DNA of 64,000 nt from Atopsyche davidsoni (taxonomy: Eukaryota > Arthropoda > Insecta > Trichoptera > Hydrobiosidae), in contig JAILWY010000016.1 of the NCBI GenBank assembly GCA_022113835.1, positions 8,587,501 to 8,651,500 on the forward strand. Reading direction: 5' to 3'. The notes under the pieces were generated by a model. That model made no database searches. It had not been told where the DNA came from and was given only the letters and a program-made list of their open reading frames with translations. Positions 1 to 13,366 of this stretch are shown piece by piece. The position numbers and the translations under genes are program-made. The stretch's first letter is position 1; each line of letters begins with the position of its first letter.

Positions 1-2779
1 TTTTACGGTAGTTTTAAATAAAAGTCATCGTACCTGTTTGAATATTTATTATTATAATCCGATTAGTGTTGAATTTAATATTTTTTTATAAATGAGGTTT
101 CAATAATAGATAAAAAATAATAATACAGACGGACAAATCTGTGATTTCTTACGTGTGTCCTGACCGCTGACTCATACAAATGGGTTTTTATGTAATAATT
201 ATAAATGCGGGCTTTTCAGATTGGAATGAGTCGATCGCGCAATATTTGGAGAGATACAAATGCATGGAATAAATTTTGAAGAAAACATTAATGTTAATTA
301 TATTTGGTTTTCTGATTTAAAAAAAACAACTAACAAAACAGGGACACTTTTTAATAGGAATGATTTTTTTTAAAGCAGTAAATGCATTATTTCATATTTG
401 AAGAAACGAAATCCAAACAAATAAATGAAACAAACAACACAGTGAAATCGCATGAATATCTCAGTTTCCATATTTTGCTTGTCAAGTCAATTTGCCTTTC
501 TGTTGTAAGTCGTGAGTTTTCTTTCGTTGTCTCTTATTTTGTTACGTAGCAACGAACTGACGAGACCAAGAGTGTGCTTTATTACTTCTATGTTTTTTAC
601 GAAAACTTATATTAAACTCAATTAAAATAACATGGAGTTCTACAGAAAAAAAAGTGTATACGAAATATTAATTCCATTAATTAATGATTAATTCTATTTT
701 TTATGAATAGAACAAGTTCTTAAGATCAACAATGTACAATAAGGGTATATAATTTTTCAGCTTGTATAATTTTGTTGTTGACTGAAAAAAACATACACCG
801 TAGATAGAGCATAAGAATATAAGACATTTTAATGGAATAACTAGACGCATGTTTTTGGTTGAAGATTTTTTGAAATTGACTTCACATTGATTCGAGATTT
901 ACGACAAATGTATTTCTCCTGTTGTTCAGAACCTGTCTTTTGTACTTTCGCAGGTACAAGTTTTAAGAAGTGATATCGTCTCGGGTATAAATTAAATGAA
1001 TTGTTTGTGTTAGTTCAGAACATATTTTTTTGTGGAATACAATGCCTGATAAATTTATTAAGTGAAATTTCTGGTATGCTTTCTATAAAAAATAATTTCT
1101 TTAAAGTTTTTCATATAAGATTATTTTTGGTATATAATTGGTTTCCAAGACTGTGCAATTTGACACCATATGGCTTTTTTTTCAGGGAGTTTTGAAATTT
1201 CATGCTATTGCAAAACAATAATATAAAACTACTCAACTTAAAATCTTATTAACCAATACATTATTTGTGAAAGATATTCTTTATATAGAAAAAAAAAAGA
1301 TTATTCATTGTATTACAATAAATACTCAGTGCTTTTATTGAGACACACCTTATATTCCAAATCGTTAAAAGATTAATCTATAAACAATATTGTGAAATGT
1401 TTCTTGCCTCAGTTTCTTGTCTCAGTGAAATGTTTAGCATTTTTAATGATCAAAGATCGAGTATTCGTTTAAAAAGCTTTTAGTGTTTTATATAAAGTTG
1501 CACTTTTTTAAATACTACAATGTGCGTTTAATATGGAAATTTTATTAGCTTTTATACAATATTCAAGTAAATTTTTCTATGTTTAATTAACTTAAAATAA
1601 TGTATTTTCAAACGTGCTATTAAAAAATTACAATTTGTCAAAATTATAAAATATATATAAAAAATAAGTATTCCACCTTAAATATTAATTAGGGAAGTAT
1701 CCGAAACAGTGTATTCTTAATTAGCATTAACTATGTTATGATTATAAAAATAATTGTATAAATTAAAACAAGTGAAAATTCTTTGCGATATATTTTGAAC
1801 ACACAGTGAATAATTCATAAATTGAAATTATACTGTCATTATTCAAAATGAATCACTGAACGAAGTCCTTAGCCACGTACCAGCATCATACACATTTGTG
1901 GATATTGAATATTGTTAAATATTAAATTATAAAATAAATATTAAAGTGATCATTATATTTTTAATAACTTGCATTTAAGTGATCCACACGCTTGACTTCC
2001 TGTCCTTTTAATTTCAATGGATGCACACATCTAAACCTATGACTTAGGAGCTTTACTTATTAGAAGAGGCGTTGTTCGTGGCAGGATCGTTTGGAATAAG
2101 TACAAAGATCGCAGTACCCTGGAGAAGTATATTCAGCAGATCAGATCGTCCTTGTCTGCATCCTGGCAATCCTGTTCCGCGGGCGTTGATTCAAGGACGC
2201 TCTCACGCCTGCAGCTCACCTCGAGCGTTTAAAAGCATCATTGTTCTTTACTTTGCATCTGCTCTACGAAAGTAGCTGAAACATTTGCGGGTGTGGTCGT
2301 TTTAATACGACCCCGGCATTTGGGTTGTACATGTGGGAATTTTAAAAATCCAATACAAAGAACTGTTTTTAAGGGTTTTAAACGTTTTCCTGAAAATCAA
2401 TATTCTTACTCCGATATAAAGTGTTTTTTTGCGTGGTTTAGTTTTTTCCAACTTTCCAATTTTTTTGTTATGCCTATAATAAAATTGGTTTTTTTTTAAA
2501 CTTTTTTAAGTTTGATGTAATTATTGTAGATATATAAAGTGAATATATTAAATATTAAAAAAAAAACTAAATATTAATCCTCAGAACATATCAAAGGTGA
2601 ATGTTGGAGGTAAAAACTATACGACGGCGTATTAAAATCAATAATGTTTAGAAATTCATCGAACGATTAGCAAAAAGAGATAATACCCATAAAGCATTAA
2701 ATGACGTTTTCACTTAATCTAAAGTTTTTTTTAAATATTTTAGTAAAGGAGTTATTTTTTGCTATATCACAGTGAACTG

Positions 2780-2850
2780 TCTGATTGTCCAGTGATATGT
2801 GTGTGCTGCTGACTTGGGAGTCTTGGGTTCAAATCTAGATGAAGACATGT
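2780..2850 (+). repeat. tRNA-like SINE fragment
   Basis: The stretch contains a GGGTTCAAATCT segment that resembles the tRNA B box (GGTTCRANNCC). A weaker A-box-like segment lies about 40 bases upstream. It is followed by a simple ATGAATGA-rich tail. The layout is that of a tRNA-derived SINE head. A similar GGGTTCAAATCTGAG segment occurs on the other strand near 38970. No target duplication was found. Confidence 0.4.
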
Positions 2851-3477
2851 TTTTTTCTAAAAATGCAGGTCCTACGTGACTCGCTTTCAAAAATGAATGA
2901 ATGATTTCATGAATGATTTTAAAAAATCTGAAGCCATCTCAATCTTCTTAATATTTTAGATGTTTCGTAATTTTTTTTAACGATAATATCGTTGAAAAGA
3001 AATATTGTTGTCTACATTAATATTTATATTTCTTAGAATCACGGCAAGGTGAATAACCAAATAACTAGACGATTTATAAGGCTTATCAAATTGTGGCCTA
3101 ACAACTATTAATATTGACGTTGCAACTATCCATTAAGCCCAAACGCGGAGACGCACCGACGGGGTAAAAAATGCCATTACTAATAACACGGCTCCAGCGC
3201 TGTACCACTACACCTTTATCATTGTTATTTAATATATTTGGCTATCGTGGATAATGTAATATATCTTGATTTGAGAAGGGGACAGAAAAATAAAAATTAG
3301 ATGACGTTACAGGCGACTGATCTTAGTGCCAAATAAGTATATTTTGCAGAGCACGTTTAAAAATACATTAAGAAGTTCGCAGTATTTGAAGTATTCTGAT
3401 AATAACATATTTTTTCCTTAACGTTCTGAAAAAACCGAACAACTCGTGGTGTTAAGTCTTAATTTTGATTTCGGTTA

Positions 3478-3545
3478 TGCGACCGTGGCGATATGAGCCG
3501 ACCTCGCCCAACTGCGCCCGAGTGGGTGCGAATCCATTTTCCGTT
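3478..3545 (+). repeat. tRNA-like SINE fragment (second type)
   Basis: A GC-rich island in AT-rich DNA has a TGGCGATATGAG segment (A-box-like) and, about 40 bases on, GGGTGCGAATCC (a good B-box match). The spacing fits an internal RNA polymerase III promoter of a tRNA-derived SINE. It does not fold into an obvious complete tRNA cloverleaf, so it is not called as a tRNA gene. Confidence 0.4.
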
Positions 3546-4380
3546 ATCCATATTTTCAACACAATAACAGTTAAGGAAATACACATTCAAGTCTTATAAG
3601 ATATTAAAAATAAATCTTCTTTACATTTTATTTTAAAACACGTATATATCAAGTGACTTCAATTCTCGCTTAGGTTTTTTGAAACATTCCTACTAAACAC
3701 GCCTATCATAAAATAAGGGTATTTCTATTAGTCATATGTATTTTACTGTACAAATGTAGCTCCTGCTACTTGTTAGTGTTTCTACTAGTGGTAATATCTC
3801 GATTTTAACGTTGTAAATGAAAAAGAGTAAAAATATGAACGTATGAATAAAATTATGTTTGACAGGGTATTTTATAATTAAAAAAATACTTATATTAAAT
3901 GATACAAATGCTTTAATACCGTAGGTGTATATTTTTATACCCAACGTAATTAAATTATATTTATGCACACTTGCATAAAGACGCTTAGTTGGTTTGGTTT
4001 TTTGATAATACACTTAAATAGTTTAAAAAATAAGCACTAAATTTTCCTCAAACTTATCAGAGTAAATGGATGGATTAAAAGAACCACTAACCAATATTTA
4101 ATCAAAGAGCACGCCGTGTTGAGTATTTTTATTTTGAATCTCTCAAACGCTCTGCGCCGGTGTCCGTGGGCGTTCTTCCTCTCCGCGCAAATAAATTTTG
4201 TCCATAATAAGTAAATAAACAATTGTCCACCAACACTTGAAAGGTAAACAGATGATTACGTATTTAATTATATATATACGATTTATAAGTATTGGTGATT
4301 TTTCTCAGTACACTTCGATTCGCTTGCGTAAGGGGTGGATTCAGTTTTAAAATATTCATATAAATAATTTTATGAACCTT

Positions 4381-4426
4381 GAACGTAGATTTCTATTAAG
4401 TAAAGACTTAATAGAAATCTACGTTC
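4381..4426. repeat. 21-bp perfect inverted repeat (hairpin)
   Basis: The left arm 4381-4401 (GAACGTAGATTTCTATTAAG plus T) is followed by a 4-base spacer, AAAG, and a perfectly complementary right arm at 4406-4426. It lies about 640 bp upstream of the CSP-A promoter. It could be a small foldback element or a structured RNA if transcribed; nothing else identifies it. Confidence 0.75.
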
Positions 4427-5032
4427 TACTAGAAATCTCTAAATTATTTATTTATTAATCGAAATTCTATGATGACTGCAAAAAAAAAAACAGCGTGTCT
4501 TGAAGACTATCGTTGATTACGATGCTGAAGTTTACAATATTGATTAAACTCTATTTTAATTCAATTCCAGGTTCCAAGTTTTATAACTAAGTATATTTTT
4601 TGAATATTTATTTTATAAAACAGTAAATCTGTTGATTGATAAATAAAAAAATAGTTTTTTTTAATAAACTATTTGTTATATATTATATATTTCAGTCGAG
4701 CAAAATCATTGCAATAAAAAAGCAGTGTTTGAACAAATGTTGCTTGAAAGCCCCTTTGTAATTATTATTATTAGTTTTAACCTACAAAAAACTAGGAAAA
4801 TATGTTGCGCCCAATCTTTACAATCGATATAATATATAAAATAGAGTTTGGGCGTTTGTTTTTCAATCCGAAAATGTTCAATCGTGAAGTCCTAGTGCGT
4901 CACTGTGGCAGTGCGGCTGTGCGGCTGTGCGCGCGTGTGGGTGAGTGACGCAAGCAATGTCTACGTCGCTCGTCCACCACGCAAGGATTATTCATTTCGG
5001 AGCCATGGGATTTTTCTCCAGCAGCCAAGCGG

Positions 5033-5070
5033 TATAAATACCACGGGGCCGGCCGACGAACATCATTCCA
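5033..5070 (+). promoter_or_regulatory. Core promoter of CSP-A (TATA box and initiator)
   Basis: A TATAAATA box lies at 5033-5040 in a locally GC-rich stretch. A TCATTC at 5063-5068 matches the insect initiator consensus TCAKTY, with its A at 5065, 32 bases from the start of the TATA box, the usual distance. A second initiator-like TCAGTG starts at 5073. The predicted start site feeds directly into a short exon ending in a strong splice donor. Confidence 0.7.
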
Positions 5071-5099
5071 TCTCAGTGCTTCGCTCAGTGAACAGTGAG
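5065..5099 (+). other. CSP-A non-coding exon 1 (5'UTR)
   Basis: This short exon runs from the predicted start site to a near-consensus donor, GAG|GTAAGC, with GT at 5100-5101. It carries no ATG. The matching acceptor is TTTTGGTTTTAG at 7782-7793, just ahead of the coding exon, so the 5'UTR would be split by a 2.69 kb intron (5100-7793). Boundaries are inferred from splice consensus only. Confidence 0.65.
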
Positions 5100-5702
5100 G
5101 TAAGCGAGAATTCCTTATTACATTCTATATCATAACATTTTCAAGGCATGCAGTCTACTTTTATAAGTTGGCATTTATTTGAAATCAGTATATCTCAGTT
5201 TTAAGTTTATTTATTTTTGGTTTGTAATCGATGACGAAGTGTCAAAGTGAAAATAAATAATCTCTATAATTAAACTTAAGTATTTTCAGATATATTTACG
5301 CAGTTTGTTTTTATTTAGTACTTCATGATACGACAAATTCTATTATTTTTAAATACTGTTACGTCAAAACCTAGCGCATATTCTCTCAGAAAATCATTAT
5401 ATTTAATCATCAGTTTTTATTTATTTTGCTAAATGCTAATAAAAAGCTGTGTACGTATTGTAATATATTAAATCAGAATGCTTGTTTCTTCTCACGTACG
5501 CCTAGTTAAAGCATTTTCAGTCTTTTTGATAAGTTGATTTCATATTCACGACAGACTGATTTGATTTTAATTCATATTATAATTGAACATTTCATTTGCT
5601 TTCATCATTAAGTTACTTTAAGAAAACCTTGAAGTACATTTTCGAATACTACTTAAAAAAATCCTCAAAAGATGGATATTTTATTTCATTACTTTTCTTC
5701 AA

Positions 5703-5760
5703 ATTTGTAAGTCACCTTTCAGCTTATCTGAAGAAGCTTCTGAAAGGTGAAATTACAAAT
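5703..5760. repeat. Imperfect inverted repeat in CSP-A 5'UTR intron
   Basis: The arms at 5703-5722 and 5740-5760 pair over ATTTGTAA and TCACCTTTCAG, with only a small 1-versus-2 base internal bulge, around a 17-base loop. It lies 600 bp inside the first intron of CSP-A, so it would form a stem in the pre-mRNA. Origin and role are unknown. Confidence 0.6.
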
Positions 5761-7481
5761 GAAATTCATCGTAGTTTCCAAGTCATTTCGCTATTAATAT
5801 TTTTTGTATGAAGTCGTATGCATGCAGCTTTAATGCATTGCCAATAACATTACACCATGGGTCGGTTAATTTGCGATTGAAACTCGGCCTGAACGTTTTT
5901 GTTTGACTACGCTGCTCAATGCCGAAATGTAAATAAATCTTGTTTTTGCAGTCGACGTGTTTATTTCGAAACCTTTTTTCACTTATATAACTAAGTTTTC
6001 ACTGTCGATAACAAAGTACAATGTGTCATAGTAATAAATATTTTACTTGCTGTGAAAAGAGCACCTGTAAAAAACAGTTTTTTTTTTACTATTTATAAAA
6101 GTAATATTCAAAATGTCTATAGACTATGCGGAAAATTTCCGTTGTTTTTTCACACTGTGTCTCAAACGAGTGGACAAGACGAAAACCCATTTGATGTTTT
6201 GCATCGATTCCTTCAGTATTTCTGTATGAGAGCGCAGAGTATTTTATAAAGTTATATCTTTCGTTACATTATATTTTTAAAATAAAATGAAATATTTTTA
6301 ATAAATAATAATAGTAGTGGAATGCTTACGGATGGCACATTTAATACAGCTTAATAGTTTGAAAAGTAACTAAATGTTGAACTGCATTACTATATCAGAA
6401 ATCAGAATATTCATAATTTTAAATTATAATATTACGATTAAATTTATGATAATATACGATTGAATCATAATAATTAAATATATTTCATCGTTTTGATAAA
6501 TATTTAAAAAGTCATAAATTATTAAGAAAGTCTTGGATTTTTTTTATTAAGAACACAGTGGATCTAACCCTAATATGCATATATATTTTAAACAAAAGTT
6601 TATTTTATCAGGTATTTTTACTTCAAATAATGTCTATTTATTTTTTTATGACTCAAACAAAAATGGTTTTATAAAAAAATTTAACTAAAAAATTACTTTA
6701 GTCTGTTAATAAATTTTATTTGTCAATATTTGAAACAATTATAAGTAGTGGCTAGTAATACATAATATAGAATCAATTCAACTGCAACAACAACTTAAAG
6801 AAAATCTTACTAATCTGGATTAAGTTGGTGCACATGCCTGCGAGTCGTTGCCATAATTAATTCAAGTATCTCAGACAAGGAGACCGTTAATTATCATTAT
6901 TTATAAACTATTCTTGATATTAGCATATTACTGTTGCTTTTGTATGAATACATCACTTTGACAAACATGTGACAAGTAGAAAAAATAAAGAATCAATTAC
7001 CCCGTTTGTAATTTATTGAACCTTGTAACAATTAATACATAATTTACAATAAAAACTTGGTCCAAAATTGTAGTGAAAATGCTTTTAACATGACGTATAA
7101 TTATAAAAAAAATCATTAAAATTATATACTTAGGCTAATTTTATTTTATAAGTTTAGTTTATTTATTTATACTTAAAATATATGCTTATTGTATTTTCAA
7201 ATTAAAAATGAGTTACGTGTGTGATATAAAGTCATTTTCAGTACTTTCATGATATATAAATATAAAAATGGTTCGGAAAAATATTTTTTTGCTATATGTA
7301 AATTGTAAAGTTTAGTAATTTGTGTGTATAATACAGTGTGTTGTATCGAAAAGCTGTTGTCATTACGATCATCGTAAGGTTTCTTAGAAATGCATTTGTT
7401 AATAATCGTCATTTAGAACTCGTTACACAGTTTAGACATTGACATTCTATTTGATTACACAGTCGGGAGCAGTTTTTTCCA

Positions 7482-7513
7482 AATAAACCTGTTTCGGTTA
7501 AAACAGGTTTATT
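7482..7513. repeat. 13-bp hairpin in CSP-A 5'UTR intron
   Basis: AATAAACCTGTTT (7482-7494) and its exact complement (7501-7513) are separated by six bases. The hairpin lies about 280 bp before the intron's 3' splice site. It may be a remnant of a small foldback element. Confidence 0.6.
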
Positions 7514-7812
7514 AAAGAAATTATGTTTTTATCACTAAGCAACGGTGTCAGTAGAATAATTTGACAATTAACAAATTTGAATGGATAATCTTTGCTTTTA
7601 TTATTAAAAAGCATAAACACTAAAAATATAGTTTATTTACGAGTAAAGTATTTTTTTTAAACCAAAAAACAAACGAAAGGGTTGAACAACTAGCAATACA
7701 ATAACATGCTTAAGTGCGATTTACAAAAGCATTTCAATATTAAAATTAATTTGTATTTAAAACAATACGTTAATGATATCTTTTTGGTTTTAGATAATCA
7801 TCCAAAATCAAA

Positions 7813-8181
7813 ATGAAGTTGATCCTCGTCGCCGCTCTCGCCTGCATGGTGGCTTGCGCCACGGCAGCTCCTGCTGACACCTACACCGACCGCTGGGACA
7901 ACATCAACCTGGACGAGATCCTGTCTTCCGACCGTCTGCTCAACAAGTACACGGACTGCCTGCTGGACCGCGGTCGCTGCGCCCCCGAGGCCAGGACCCT
8001 CAAGGAGACGCTCCCTGACGCCCTGGAGAACGAGTGCGCCCGCTGTACCGCAAAGCAGCGCGACGGCTCCAACAGGGTGGTGCGCCACTTCATCAACAAG
8101 CGCCCCGACCTGTGGAAGCAGCTGTCCGTCAAGTACGACCCCACCGGTGTCTACGGAGTCAAGTACATGGATAAGCCCTAG
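7813..8181 (+). CDS. Chemosensory protein CSP-A (OS-D family), single coding exon
   Basis: This encodes a 122-residue secreted chemosensory protein, the family of small alpha-helical carriers of hydrophobic ligands in sensillar lymph and other tissues. A signal peptide spans about residues 1-18 (MKLILVAALACMVACATA), with cleavage expected before APAD. The four family cysteines are C49, C56, C75 and C78 in the exact C-X6-C-X18-C-X2-C spacing; they form two small disulfide loops in known CSPs. The DEILSSDRLLNKYTDC and LPDALENECARC blocks are typical. The length is normal for the family. The start is the first ATG after the acceptor at 7793, in an AAAATG context. The coding exon is strongly GC-rich against its surroundings. 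Unlike CSP-B it has no intron at the usual CSP site (one base past the Lys codon of TLK-E). An AATAAA lies 236 bp after the stop. Which ligand it binds cannot be read from sequence. Confidence 0.95.
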   Translation: MKLILVAALACMVACATAAPADTYTDRWDNINLDEILSSDRLLNKYTDCLLDRGRCAPEARTLKETLPDALENECARCTAKQRDGSNRVVRHFINKRPDLWKQLSVKYDPTGVYGVKYMDKP

Positions 8182-8416
8182 AGATGCGCTCAGGCTCGAC
8201 TGCTCGCCATCCAAGCCAGTATACCAAAACGCGCGCATACCGCTTTTTAGCATTTGAAACTATGCAGTAGTGTGATATTATGTACTTAGTATTTTAGTAT
8301 TCTGTTCTTACTTTTGTATGCTTGTAATTTTGGACCTTTTTTGTCGATGTGAAACAGAATATGTTTTTGGTTAAAATTCACATATAAACTGAGCAATTTT
8401 TGTTACCCTTGTTTTT

Positions 8417-8422
8417 AATAAA
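8417..8422 (+). terminator. Polyadenylation signal of CSP-A
   Basis: A canonical AATAAA lies 236 bp after the CSP-A stop codon and is followed within about 20 bases by a TG/T-rich stretch. It gives a 3'UTR of about 260 nt. No earlier AATAAA is seen after the stop. Confidence 0.7.
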
Positions 8423-11400
8423 ATTATAAAAAAATAATTCTCGCGTTTGATTTCATTGCTGCATTGTATTCGATCTTGCGGCACACGATTATTGCACGTC
8501 GTTTAATTATCTCCAAATGAGCAAAATTATATGTACCCTATCAAGAGTGGGAGCAATTTTGTACTATTTACTTTATATTTAGCATTCCCTTTTAACTTCC
8601 CAGACGTTTGAAGCAAGAATATTTATTATTGTTATAAATTGATGGATGTTATAGATATGCAAATATCTACGCAAAAAAAAATTAAGGAATTTTCTATTAA
8701 TAACATACTTTACACGTGTAGCAGCTATAAACTATTTGTATAAACGTTGATCTAAAAAAAATCGTATACAAATTTAATGTAAGATTTCCACACTAGAATC
8801 TTTAAATAATTAAAGCTAGCACAAACCGTTAACCTTTTTTTAAACATACATATAAAAATATATCTACAACTTTTCAATTAACGGATAAGTCGTGAATAGA
8901 ATAAAGTGTATTTACACTCAGTGTTTATTTTTCTAGGTTCTTGATAAATAAAAATAGTTTATTGTCAAGTTAAATCTTACAAGAAAATATTACTGTTGCA
9001 ATACTAATTGCTATAACGATCAAGTTTTTCTAAATGATAATGAACTCATAATTTTGAAGGTAAACAGCATTACAGACACACTATACTTACAACAAAGCTT
9101 ACGTAAGTGTTAACATTACGCAAAAGCAAACAAAAAGTACTTATGAAATATATATTTATTTACCCATCGGGATTTAAAATAAATGTTATGGAGAATGTGG
9201 AACGAAAAGCATATTTAACTTATCGTTTGGATATTGGAGTTTATTATTACTAGCTTGAGTAAAAAACATTTTTTATGTTTTAAAAAATTTTGCTGTAGCA
9301 TGAGACTTGTTGTATGTTAAGTTTTGAGTATTTTATAGATCCGCATAAATTACCGAAATATTACTTACCATAATTAGTTAATTACTTACTAAAATAATTA
9401 CGTACCCAAATATTCTGAATAGCAGATCAAAGCTGGGGTGTTTTTTGAAAAATAAATATTATTATTTACCATTAATTTAGCACATGACAGCAAGTCATGT
9501 AGCGAAATGAACAAAAACTAATATTAACTATTTTGCGTTGCAATCAATGCAAAAATTAATATTAAAAGTTTATATTTGCATATACGAATACATTTTAAAT
9601 ATGCAATGGTGCCAATACAGTTACAAAAGTTCAGGCCTGCCTGTTTTGAAATAAATAGCCGTATATTGAATTAAATATTTATTGGTAAGTACGAATTGAA
9701 GACTTATATTTTATAAATTAAGGTAAAAAAATAATTAGGAAATCAAAAATAAATTAATTCCTACACCGCTTATTATAAATATATACTTCACTTAAATTTA
9801 TACATATATACTTAACTTATTATTATTCATTATTCAATTTCAAAAGGCAAATATCAGAGACGTATCAAACCGGACACAGTCGCAATTGTATCTAAATATT
9901 TATTATTGCTTGCCTATCTGTCTTATCTCTTAGTGGTGAGGCTAAAATACATTTGTTCTTAGATTGTTTGATTGAAAATAATAAAAAATAAACAAAGTCC
10001 TGGTTTTTGTAAAGCTTAGAAATTATTACATAAATACTGAGATTGGTTAAAAATTAGGTTTCATTTCCGAATTTATTTCATTTCATTATTCATATGTAAT
10101 ATTTTATGGAAAATAATAATATATTTTATGACAATATTAAAGCTAATTAAATAATAGACGATAAAGCGGCAATCGGGTCAAAAAAACGATTTACGTTCAT
10201 TATATTTCACGCATTTTTATAGCTGGAAATGAAACAGAACCGACAAGAGATTAAAAGAAAATTTACATAAATCACACGAGACGGAAAATTTATTACTTTT
10301 TAAGTAGGCTAGCTTTCTATAATGAATTCCTGAAACATACAAGTTTAGTATTGCTTACGTCATGAAGTGGCTATCAATCAATCACTTTGGTCAAGAGAGA
10401 CGTGCTAAAGGTTAGTTTTGTTAACTTTCGCTGAAAGGGCATATATTTACATAAGTTAATAAATTATATAAATCAAAATCAGTTAAATTTTTCCATGATG
10501 CAAAGTTAAGTGTATTGCTTCACATGTGAGTATTACGATTATATATCACATTAATTTCAATCTATTTTTTGATTTATTATTGTCAATAAACAATAATAAA
10601 TCTTCTGCATTTCTAGATATATTTATTTTCCAAAAGTAAAATTAAAAATTCAAACCGCAAGCCACAGTTGGTTAAAAAATAAATACAAATTTAGTATTGA
10701 CCTGTTAAATATTTTTTAATCTAATGTATCAATTAAGTCATATTTTTTAATATTTCCATAAATATTGTTATATATTTAACGCCGCTTAATAGTAGTTACA
10801 AAAAAATCAAAGTATGGCTTAATTGTATAAAATATATTTTTAAATTTAAATTTGAATTCAATTTCAAAACCACCCTCAATCATTTGATTGAGTCGTGGTT
10901 GCAAGAGGCATCAGTGAATTCAAAATATACTGAAAAAAGTGCTTAATAGTATGGATGGGTTACTCAAAAAACAATATTTAGTATTATCACGAAATGTTCA
11001 AGGCGAATTAAACAACAGCGTAATCGAGAAAAATCTTTATTATTAATATTTGTTAGCAACTAATGCAAAACTTTATAAAAGTATTATTTAAAAAAACTAC
11101 AGATGGCACTTTTGTAATGAGATTTTTTCATTTGCATTTGTAATTTAAAAAATATTCAATAATTTTGATTTACTTCATAGATGTCACCAGGAATATTGAA
11201 AAGGATCCTTTTATCATATCATATATTTTTCTTTTAAATTTTTTAACACTATGAGGCTTCAGCTACAAACTTAATTCAATACGATATTTGTTATTTTTTA
11301 TGTATTTTTTTATATATATTAATCAAATTGGTATCAATGACTGTACTAGATATTTTAATACAAATTAAATTATTGCATTATTGCGTCACTATTAGAGAGC

Positions 11401-13366
11401 TAGATTATCAAAACAAAATAAGTAATCAATCACTCCTAATTTTAAATAAAATATTTTCATAATCAAATGTAAAACTTTTCAATTGATTCATCTTAATTAT
11501 AATAGTACAGATAGATATCCTCGCTGTTTAAGTGCATATCTTATAAAATATGTGACAAACCTTTATAGAATATTTAAAAAAAAAAAATTAGAATATGTTG
11601 ATCAAATAGTTTTATCTCAATTTATAATTATCAATCAGATGCTGGTTAAAACAATGTATCTTGAGTTTGTTTAAAGCAAGTACACAAAACCGAGATTTTA
11701 AAAGTAAAAAATATTGATTAGACGCCTTAATTTAAAAGGTCTTAGAGCATTTTAGTTAGATTTTAATAAAAGTTGTATTGCAGTTGCATTTATGTTGTAA
11801 TTTTGACGTATTTTTTTATATTCTTTAATGTTAAACAAAATTTATTTTAAGTCAACATTATCAAAACTAGAAAAATTTACAACAATGATTTTTTTAATTT
11901 TCAGATATAATATCGGACTAACTGTGACTTCCTGCTATCTCCAATCCTTTCCAACCCCGGAAATTCACTACCGTGGTAAGCTGTGATTTTTTTTGTGGTT
12001 TTCCAATTATTTTGTATCTCGAGGTAGTATATAAATCAATCTTTGCCTTCAGTAACGTAATTATTCGATAAGTAGTAGATATAAAAATGTAGAGGGAGCG
12101 AAAAACTAAGACCAATCAGCTGCTTATTGATGACCCAAAATTTAATACAGCAATCTGAAATTTTCCGTGACTTTTTAGAACCTGCCAAAAACTGGGAGTT
12201 TGTTTTTTTTTTAATAAGATCTTTGTGTTAGAACTATATTTTTATATAACACATTTTTAATAAGTTATTTATTTATCATTGCTACAGTATTTATTTTAAT
12301 AAAACATCAAATAGAAAACGATACCAAATACTACTAAGTAGTTAATGAAAAGTCCTGGGGTTTTTAACATCAGGCTTTCTATTTCTCACCAATCCATACG
12401 TTTTGTTATATTCATATTCATTGAATAACAACTGCATGCAAGACGGGCTTTTGTGCACGTAGAGAAGTACTGTCACTGTTTAAAACGACCTTTATTGACG
12501 ATATTCAAATTGACCGATGCTTGTTTAAACGCGCTTTACGTACATCAGCCTTACACTAATGACGCTGGCAATATAACGTGTGATTAATTTTAATTACACT
12601 AATTATGTCCGTCTGAGCAGACCCACAGACATATATAGAGGAAAAAAATAATTTCATTATGCTGAAAGGAAGTATTCCATTGAATAATAAGCAATATGCC
12701 ATGACTCAACAAAAAGATGCTATTTTTGTACGAGACTTAAATTTCAGGGGATGGCATGTTTTGATAGAATTTTTTTGAAACAATAACCTAATTTATTAAT
12801 CTTGTTAATCATTAAATATTGAAGTTAAATGAAAATTTGAATTCTTTAAAAAAAATTTAAAAGCATTGACATTGATAAAATGGGATTCCCTGAAGGAAAT
12901 TATCGCGTGTATTTTCATAATTATATCTTAATGGAAAGGTAAATTAAGAAGTCAAAGACATAACGCTGTAGATAAAATGAAGGTTTGTGCCGCAGTCAGC
13001 AACGCTGAGCACTAGCTTCGTAAATACTTTACCTTTATATTAAGGTAAAATTCTTCTCAATATAACTTGATTTGCATAAATTCAAACCTTTATTTTGAAA
13101 CAAACTATTCCTACTAAAGTATACACCTTTGTAGTAGGTCACTAAACTAAAGTTTTTTTTTTTTAACTTTGTAAAGGGAGTAAGAGTTGAAGGCAGAGAT
13201 CAAATAAAAGAAACAGTAATGGAAAATGCTGTATATTTAAAAAAAATGTAAGTGTATATAAATTTAAAAAAATCAGTATAAAATTGGCAAACGGTGATAG
13301 TTATTTTTTAAGTTTGCTAGAGGATACAATTACTAAAAACTAAAGATTAAAAATATTGATTATTGC
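8423..13366. other. AT-rich intergenic spacer between convergent CSP genes
   Basis: This holds about 4.9 kb of very AT-rich DNA with no supportable gene. The frames present have no conserved motifs and low-complexity composition. A small hairpin lies at 10869-10899: CTCAATCA, TT, TGATTGAG, with an outer ACCAC/GTGGT pairing. Confidence 0.6.

Larger units (their letters stand above)
1..5032. other. AT-rich spacer upstream of CSP-A
   Basis: I see no convincing gene here. The reading frames are short, AT-driven and lack family motifs. Three things stand out: two tRNA-like (SINE-type) fragments near 2780-2850 and 3478-3545, a perfect inverted repeat at 4381-4426, and a GC-richer stretch at about 2068-2235. 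That stretch is open in two forward frames but matches nothing I recognise and has no clear splice sites. It may be a decayed exon or repeat. Confidence 0.6.

Noticed and set aside
2072..2275. GC-richer open stretch near 2.1 kb
   Set aside because: Open in two frames without any recognisable domain or clear splice sites; noted in the spacer entry only.
3732..4222. AT-rich - strand frames of 61 to 93 codons
   Set aside because: Composition is Ile/Tyr/Lys/Phe-rich as expected by chance in AT-rich DNA; no motif.
7798..8253. Long - strand frames across the CSP-A exon (151 and 87 codons)
   Set aside because: They are antisense shadows of a GC-rich coding exon; the + strand has the signal peptide and the exact CSP cysteine pattern.
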